Shown: positions 62,330-64,000 of the stretch, piece after piece
Layout of the letters: the number at the start of each line of letters is the position of its first letter
Numbering within the stretch: position 1 is the first letter of the stretch
Source of the DNA: Acetobacterium sp. KB-1
GTDB taxonomy: Bacteria; Bacillota; Clostridia; Eubacteriales; Eubacteriaceae
DNA length: 64,000 bases
Reading direction: 5' to 3'
Assembly (NCBI RefSeq): GCF_003260995.1
Contig: NZ_CP030040.1
Span: forward strand, 2,713,176 to 2,777,175
Position numbers and translations under genes: made by a program
The notes under the pieces: model-generated
Database searches by the model: none
The model's input: the letters and a program-made list of their open reading frames with translations, nothing else
Told to the model about the DNA's origin: nothing

Positions 62330-62360
62330 AGTATAGGGCCTCCCCTACGGGGAGAGTCAA
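62330..62360 (-). promoter_or_regulatory. MerR-type promoter with a 19-bp spacer
   Basis: Minus strand: TTGACT (62360-62355), 19-bp spacer with the palindrome CTCCCC-GTA-GGGGAG, then TATACT (62335-62330). The over-long spacer with a central dyad is the hallmark of MerR-activated promoters. Drives the ABC operon. Confidence 0.92.
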
Positions 62361-62469
62361 GTGCGAAAAATCTTTTTAGGACAATATTGAAAGAAACTTG
62401 CAAATTTTAAAACGAAAGTGCTATACTATATAAATCAGAATGAGACGCAATTAAGAAAGGATTTATTTT

Positions 62470-62889
62470 ATGCTTTGGAAAGATAAGTACGCGTTGGGTG
62501 TGACTGTAGTGGACACCCAGCATCGGGAGTTATTTAATCGGGTTGAAAGCTTTATGCAGACGGTCCGCTCTTCGGAGTCCTGGGACACGAAGATCGAACA
62601 GGTCAATGAAACCCTGGAATTTATGAAGGCTTATGTGGTGGAGCACTTTCGCGATGAAGAAGTCTATCAACAACAGATTGGCTATCCCGGCTATGAGGCA
62701 CATAAGCAGATTCATGCAGATATGGTTAATTATGTGTTGGCGGTTTCTGCTCAGTATGAAAAAAGCGGCTTTGATGAACAATTAATGCAGCAGTTTGCCG
62801 GGAAACTTTTGGCGTGGCTGATCAATCACGTTGCTTCAGAAGATCAGAAAATTGCCAATTATGTCTTGGAGACGGGAGGACAACAGTGA
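62470..62889 (+). CDS. Bacteriohemerythrin
   Basis: 139-aa four-helix oxygen-binding protein with a di-iron site: His18 (TQHREL), His59 and Glu63 (EHFRDEE), His78 and His82 (YEAHKQIHAD), His120 and Asp125 (NHVASED). All ligands are present. Probably a cytosolic O2 store or sensor in an anaerobe. AAGGATTTATTTT precedes ATG 62470. Its stop overlaps the ATG of the CheX-like gene, so the two are coupled. Confidence 0.95.
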   Translation: MLWKDKYALGVTVVDTQHRELFNRVESFMQTVRSSESWDTKIEQVNETLEFMKAYVVEHFRDEEVYQQQIGYPGYEAHKQIHADMVNYVLAVSAQYEKSGFDEQLMQQFAGKLLAWLINHVASEDQKIANYVLETGGQQ

Positions 62890-63338
62890 TGCAGACACAG
62901 GTTTACAATTCTTTTCTGGAGGCTACCAGCAATGTTTTTGGACTAATGATGGATCTTACAGACGTTACCGATGCTTTGGTAGAACGCTTCGAGTGTAACG
63001 GCGAGCTGGATATTGTCATCGGTGTGATTGGGGATTTAAAGGGAGAAGTGATTTATCGGTTTCCCCATGAGACATCACTGGGGATGGTAAAAATCATGAG
63101 CAATATGGAATTTGATGCGGTCGATGAGTTTGTGATTTCGGCAATTTCGGAGATTGCCAACATAATCAGCGGCAACGTGTTGACGATTCTTTCGGAAAAA
63201 AATCTAACCTGCGATATTCTCCCCCCGGTTCAGGGAATGGGTAAAGAAAACGCCGACTATAGCCTGCAGAAGATATGCTGTATGACCACGTCAGTGGGTG
63301 ATGTTGGTCTCGAAATACGTTTGAATCCAGCCAGCTGA
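62889..63338 (+). CDS. CheX-like chemotaxis phosphatase domain protein
   Basis: 149 aa. The CheC/CheX/FliY phosphatase signature is in DEFVISAISEIANIISGNVL (E-x-x-N with S-A before it), within the alpha/beta CheX fold. CheX proteins dephosphorylate CheY-P. Coupled to the bacteriohemerythrin gene (ATG 62889 overlaps its stop; GGAGG upstream), suggesting oxygen-linked control of a phosphorylation pathway. Longer frame from 62814 is not favoured. Confidence 0.88.
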   Translation: MQTQVYNSFLEATSNVFGLMMDLTDVTDALVERFECNGELDIVIGVIGDLKGEVIYRFPHETSLGMVKIMSNMEFDAVDEFVISAISEIANIISGNVLTILSEKNLTCDILPPVQGMGKENADYSLQKICCMTTSVGDVGLEIRLNPAS

Positions 63339-63469
63339 GGCGGCCTTCGATAATTTTCTGGTGTATTCTTCATTGGGACTATCAATTTTGGTACGGATAA
63401 AGCCCTGCCGGCAGCAAGAAAAGCGGTCAGTCGGCGATATGTTCTAAGCGTAAATATGATTTAAAGCTA

Positions 63470-63501
63470 AGAAGCTCTGATATATTGTCGGAGCTTCTTT
63501 T
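63470..63501 (+). terminator. Rho-independent terminator after the cheX-like gene
   Basis: AGAAGCTCTGA (63470-63480) with TCGGAGCTTCT (63488-63498), followed by TTTT. The remaining gap 63339-63693 contains no gene that I can support. Confidence 0.85.
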
Positions 63502-63693
63502 AGGTCTTAATGAGTAATAAGAATGAAGCAGAAATACGATTGATGGAAGGAGGTATTGTTTTATTATCTTTTCTTTCAGCTGAACCTCTGTTAAAATACA
63601 GAGGAATCATCCAATCAAAAAACAAGTTGAACGATCAATCGTCAGCTGATAATTATTAAGCATGTGTTTAGATTAAAGGAATGGAGTGAGAAA

Positions 63694-64000
63694 ATGAAAA
63701 GAATGATTAAACTGGTTTGTCTGGCAATGGGGCTGTTAATGCTACTGACGGCCTGTTCAACAGGAACAAAAACCGCCTTGGATCCCAAGAATCCGGTATC
63801 CATTACCCTATGGCACTATTATGTCGGAGATAATAAGATCGCCCTGGAAACAGCTGCGGACACCTTTAACAAAAGCGTGGGCTCCGAAAAAGGGGTGGTA
63901 ATTAATACCGTGGCTAAAGGTAGTATTGCTGAGCTGGAAAAAGCCGTTACTGATTCAGCGAAAGGGGTTATTAATGCCGAAGCCATGCCGGAATTGTTTT
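63694..64000 (+). CDS. Extracellular solute-binding lipoprotein, 3' end outside window
   Basis: First 102 codons. A lipoprotein signal peptide (MKRMIKLVCLAMGLLMLLTA, then Cys21 of the lipobox LLTAC) precedes VSITLWHYYVGDNKIALETA, the pattern of family 1 solute-binding proteins (sugar or similar ABC importers). GGAGTGAG at 63683-63690 serves ATG 63694. The importer's permease genes would be expected downstream, out of view. Confidence 0.88.
   Translation, partial: MKRMIKLVCLAMGLLMLLTACSTGTKTALDPKNPVSITLWHYYVGDNKIALETAADTFNKSVGSEKGVVINTVAKGSIAELEKAVTDSAKGVINAEAMPELF

Noticed and set aside
1-64000. tRNA or rRNA genes
   Set aside because: No cloverleaf with a GTTCGA-type T-loop and no rRNA-like conserved blocks were noticed; a covariance search would be decisive.

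Overview
The window looks like part of a low-GC Gram-positive (Firmicutes) chromosome, most likely from the class Clostridia. Signs are strong AGGAGG-type ribosome-binding sites, frequent TTG/GTG starts, many paired response regulator/histidine kinase/ABC sets, an EFR1-type flavodoxin-ferredoxin protein, a short class I fructose-bisphosphate aldolase and a Vat-type acetyltransferase. An acetogen-like member of the Eubacteriales (for example Acetobacterium) would fit, but that genus guess is inference only. No rRNA, tRNA or CRISPR array was seen. Most of the window is accessory DNA rather than core operons.

Layout. 1-3523 is a visibly AT-rich block: the end of a histidine kinase, a TVP38/DedA-like membrane protein, UppP, a methyltransferase and a gene interrupted by an insertion sequence. 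3524-7457 is a nested transposon: an IS66 element (4167-6779) inside the orfB gene of an IS3-family element, with target duplications visible for both. 7560-11549 is a LysR regulator, AbgB-like amidohydrolase and MFS transporter set. 11560-19232 holds an alpha/beta hydrolase with an XRE-AbrB fusion regulator, a transglutaminase-like protein, an AraC-GNAT fusion overlapping a HelD-type helicase, and a two-component system. 19375-22452 is a MacB/FtsX-type ABC exporter. 22573-28124 carries single genes, many of them small enzymes: methyltransferase, WYL regulator, GNAT, DJ-1/PfpI and Vat. 28131-32547 has an IS1634/IS4-like element abutting an IS21 element, followed by a perfect 3 x 79 bp tandem repeat and a broken PD-(D/E)XK nuclease gene. 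34359-46558 is a run of small stand-alone enzymes and regulators with gene remnants between them. 46617-50262 holds an EFR1 protein, the manganese exporter MntP behind a clear yybP-ykoY riboswitch, a methyltransferase and the aldolase. 50499-58576 is two complete head-to-tail modules of response regulator, kinase, ABC ATPase and ABC permease. 58941-63338 holds an esterase, a MerR-controlled ABC exporter and a hemerythrin-CheX pair. The window ends inside a lipoprotein solute-binding protein.

The strongest theme is gene turnover. Several intact genes have a decayed second copy elsewhere in the window: transglutaminase (remnant at 11.5 kb), GNAT (25.0 and 45.7 kb), QueG-like iron-sulfur protein (42.0 kb) and alpha/beta hydrolase (45.5 kb). 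There are also orphan fragments of an isochorismatase-like protein, a Ser/Thr kinase and an ABC ATPase. One ~89 bp promoter segment occurs twice, at 24952 and 37040. Three otherwise convincing genes (20040, 32852 and 43449) are broken by single-base frameshifts. These may be real decay, slippage or sequence errors.

Regulatory features that can be read directly: the Mn riboswitch with mutually exclusive P1 and terminator stems, a MerR promoter with a 19-bp spacer, a PadR operator with 16-bp perfect arms, hairpins between kinase and ABC genes in both tandem modules, and a 229-bp leader element with perfect 19-bp terminal inverted repeats enclosing a terminator. I found no single gene set that I can claim is a new biological system. 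The best leads are the repeat-bounded leader element, the duplicated promoter with gene remnants, and the twin kinase/ABC modules.
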